DNA from: Novosphingobium piscinae
GTDB taxonomy: Bacteria > Pseudomonadota > Alphaproteobacteria > Sphingomonadales > Sphingomonadaceae
Assembly: GCF_014230355.1 (NCBI RefSeq)
Contig: NZ_JACLAX010000013.1
Coordinates: 20,857 to 84,856, forward strand
Length of the DNA stretch: 64,000 nucleotides
Reading direction: 5' to 3'
Part shown: positions 63,822-64,000 of the stretch, piece after piece
Position numbering within the stretch: the stretch's first letter is position 1
How the letters are laid out: each line of letters begins with the position of its first letter
Program-made: the position numbers and the translations under genes
The notes under the pieces: generated by a model
Told to the model about the DNA's origin: nothing
The model's database searches: none
Seen by the model: the letters and a program-made list of their open reading frames with translations, nothing else

Positions 63822-64000
63822 TCAGCGACCGACCAGCCCGGCGAGGGCCGCAAAGGGATTGCCGGGGACCGGTTCCGCCGCGGCGGGAGCGGCCGGGCGC
63901 GCCGGCACAGGGCGATCCGCCCCGCCGCCGGGCCGCGCCGCGCCGTGCTTGCCGCGCATGCCCGCGCCGGCCTTCTGTCCGCCGTGGGGAGCGGCGCTGC
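63822..64000 (-). CDS. C-terminal end of a probable helicase (partial)
   Basis: Only the last 58 or so codons are in the window. They encode a basic Gly/Ala-rich tail (GAGMRGKHGAARPGGGADRP) and end NPFAALAGLVGR. This kind of tail and the position before the S4-fdxA-carD genes match the Suv3-like helicase gene found there in other alphaproteobacteria. The catalytic part is outside, so the identity is inferred from context. Confidence 0.55.
   Translation of the reverse strand, partial: SAAPHGGQKAGAGMRGKHGAARPGGGADRPVPARPAAPAAAEPVPGNPFAALAGLVGR

Overview
The window is a GC-rich stretch of alphaproteobacterial chromosome. CtrA, CarD, MmcB, MaeB with a phosphotransacetylase tail, a DksA without a complete cysteine zinc finger, and DUF1491/DUF2141/HIG1/NnrU-type proteins together point to Sphingomonadales (Sphingomonadaceae or Erythrobacteraceae). 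That placement is an inference from gene content. The sequence holds almost only ordinary chromosomal genes. I see no insertion sequence, prophage, CRISPR array, toxin-antitoxin module or recognisable defence island.

The most important part lies between about 39 and 56 kb and looks like the chromosomal replication origin with its partition centre. On the minus strand run a DUF1491 gene, a thioesterase, ptsN, hpf, dnaQ, coaE, aroE, maf and ppsR (the DUF299 gene). A 329-bp gene-free segment (44897-45225) follows, with degenerate DnaA-box-like sites and an AT-rich tract. Then, all on the plus strand, come hemE, a small Cys/His protein, hemJ, rho, a TPR/Asp-hydroxylase gene, mnmE, mnmG, rsmG, parA and parB. 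This is the gene order known around Caulobacter Cori (DUF299 gene - origin - hemE). Four parS-like palindromes lie in mnmE, in the mnmE-mnmG gap and in rsmG, just before parAB. Genes diverge from the proposed origin on both sides, as expected for coding on the leading strands.

Left region (1-39 kb): an M48 metalloprotease, a PAS protein, an MFS exporter, DUF2141 and sterol-desaturase-like membrane proteins, RhlE helicase, and mmcB behind a good LexA box. Next come tRNA-Arg(CCG), a PQQ-type sugar dehydrogenase lipoprotein, NnrU, an asparaginase-like domain, lptB-rpoN, gluQRS-HIG1-cobalamin adenosyltransferase, and mutS divergent from maeB. They are followed by a chemoreceptor, a GDT1-family transporter, trmB, the cell-cycle regulator ctrA with an inverted repeat upstream, a peptide-type binding lipoprotein, PilZ, dksA, a Sel1 protein, purH, msrA, a Fur-family regulator, dxs, a CBS protein, erpA, xth and a cell-wall hydrolase.

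Right region (55.7-64 kb): a glycine-zipper envelope protein, a free-methionine-sulfoxide-reductase-like GAF protein, a second PQQ/sorbosone-dehydrogenase-like protein, a DUF815 ATPase, an acyl-CoA dehydrogenase, Sua5, then carD, fdxA, an S4 RNA-binding protein and the 3' end of a probable helicase gene. Intrinsic terminators are visible behind ctrA, carD and fdxA.

Several starts are GTG or TTG. Where I trimmed an open frame to an internal start, the reason is given in the entry.
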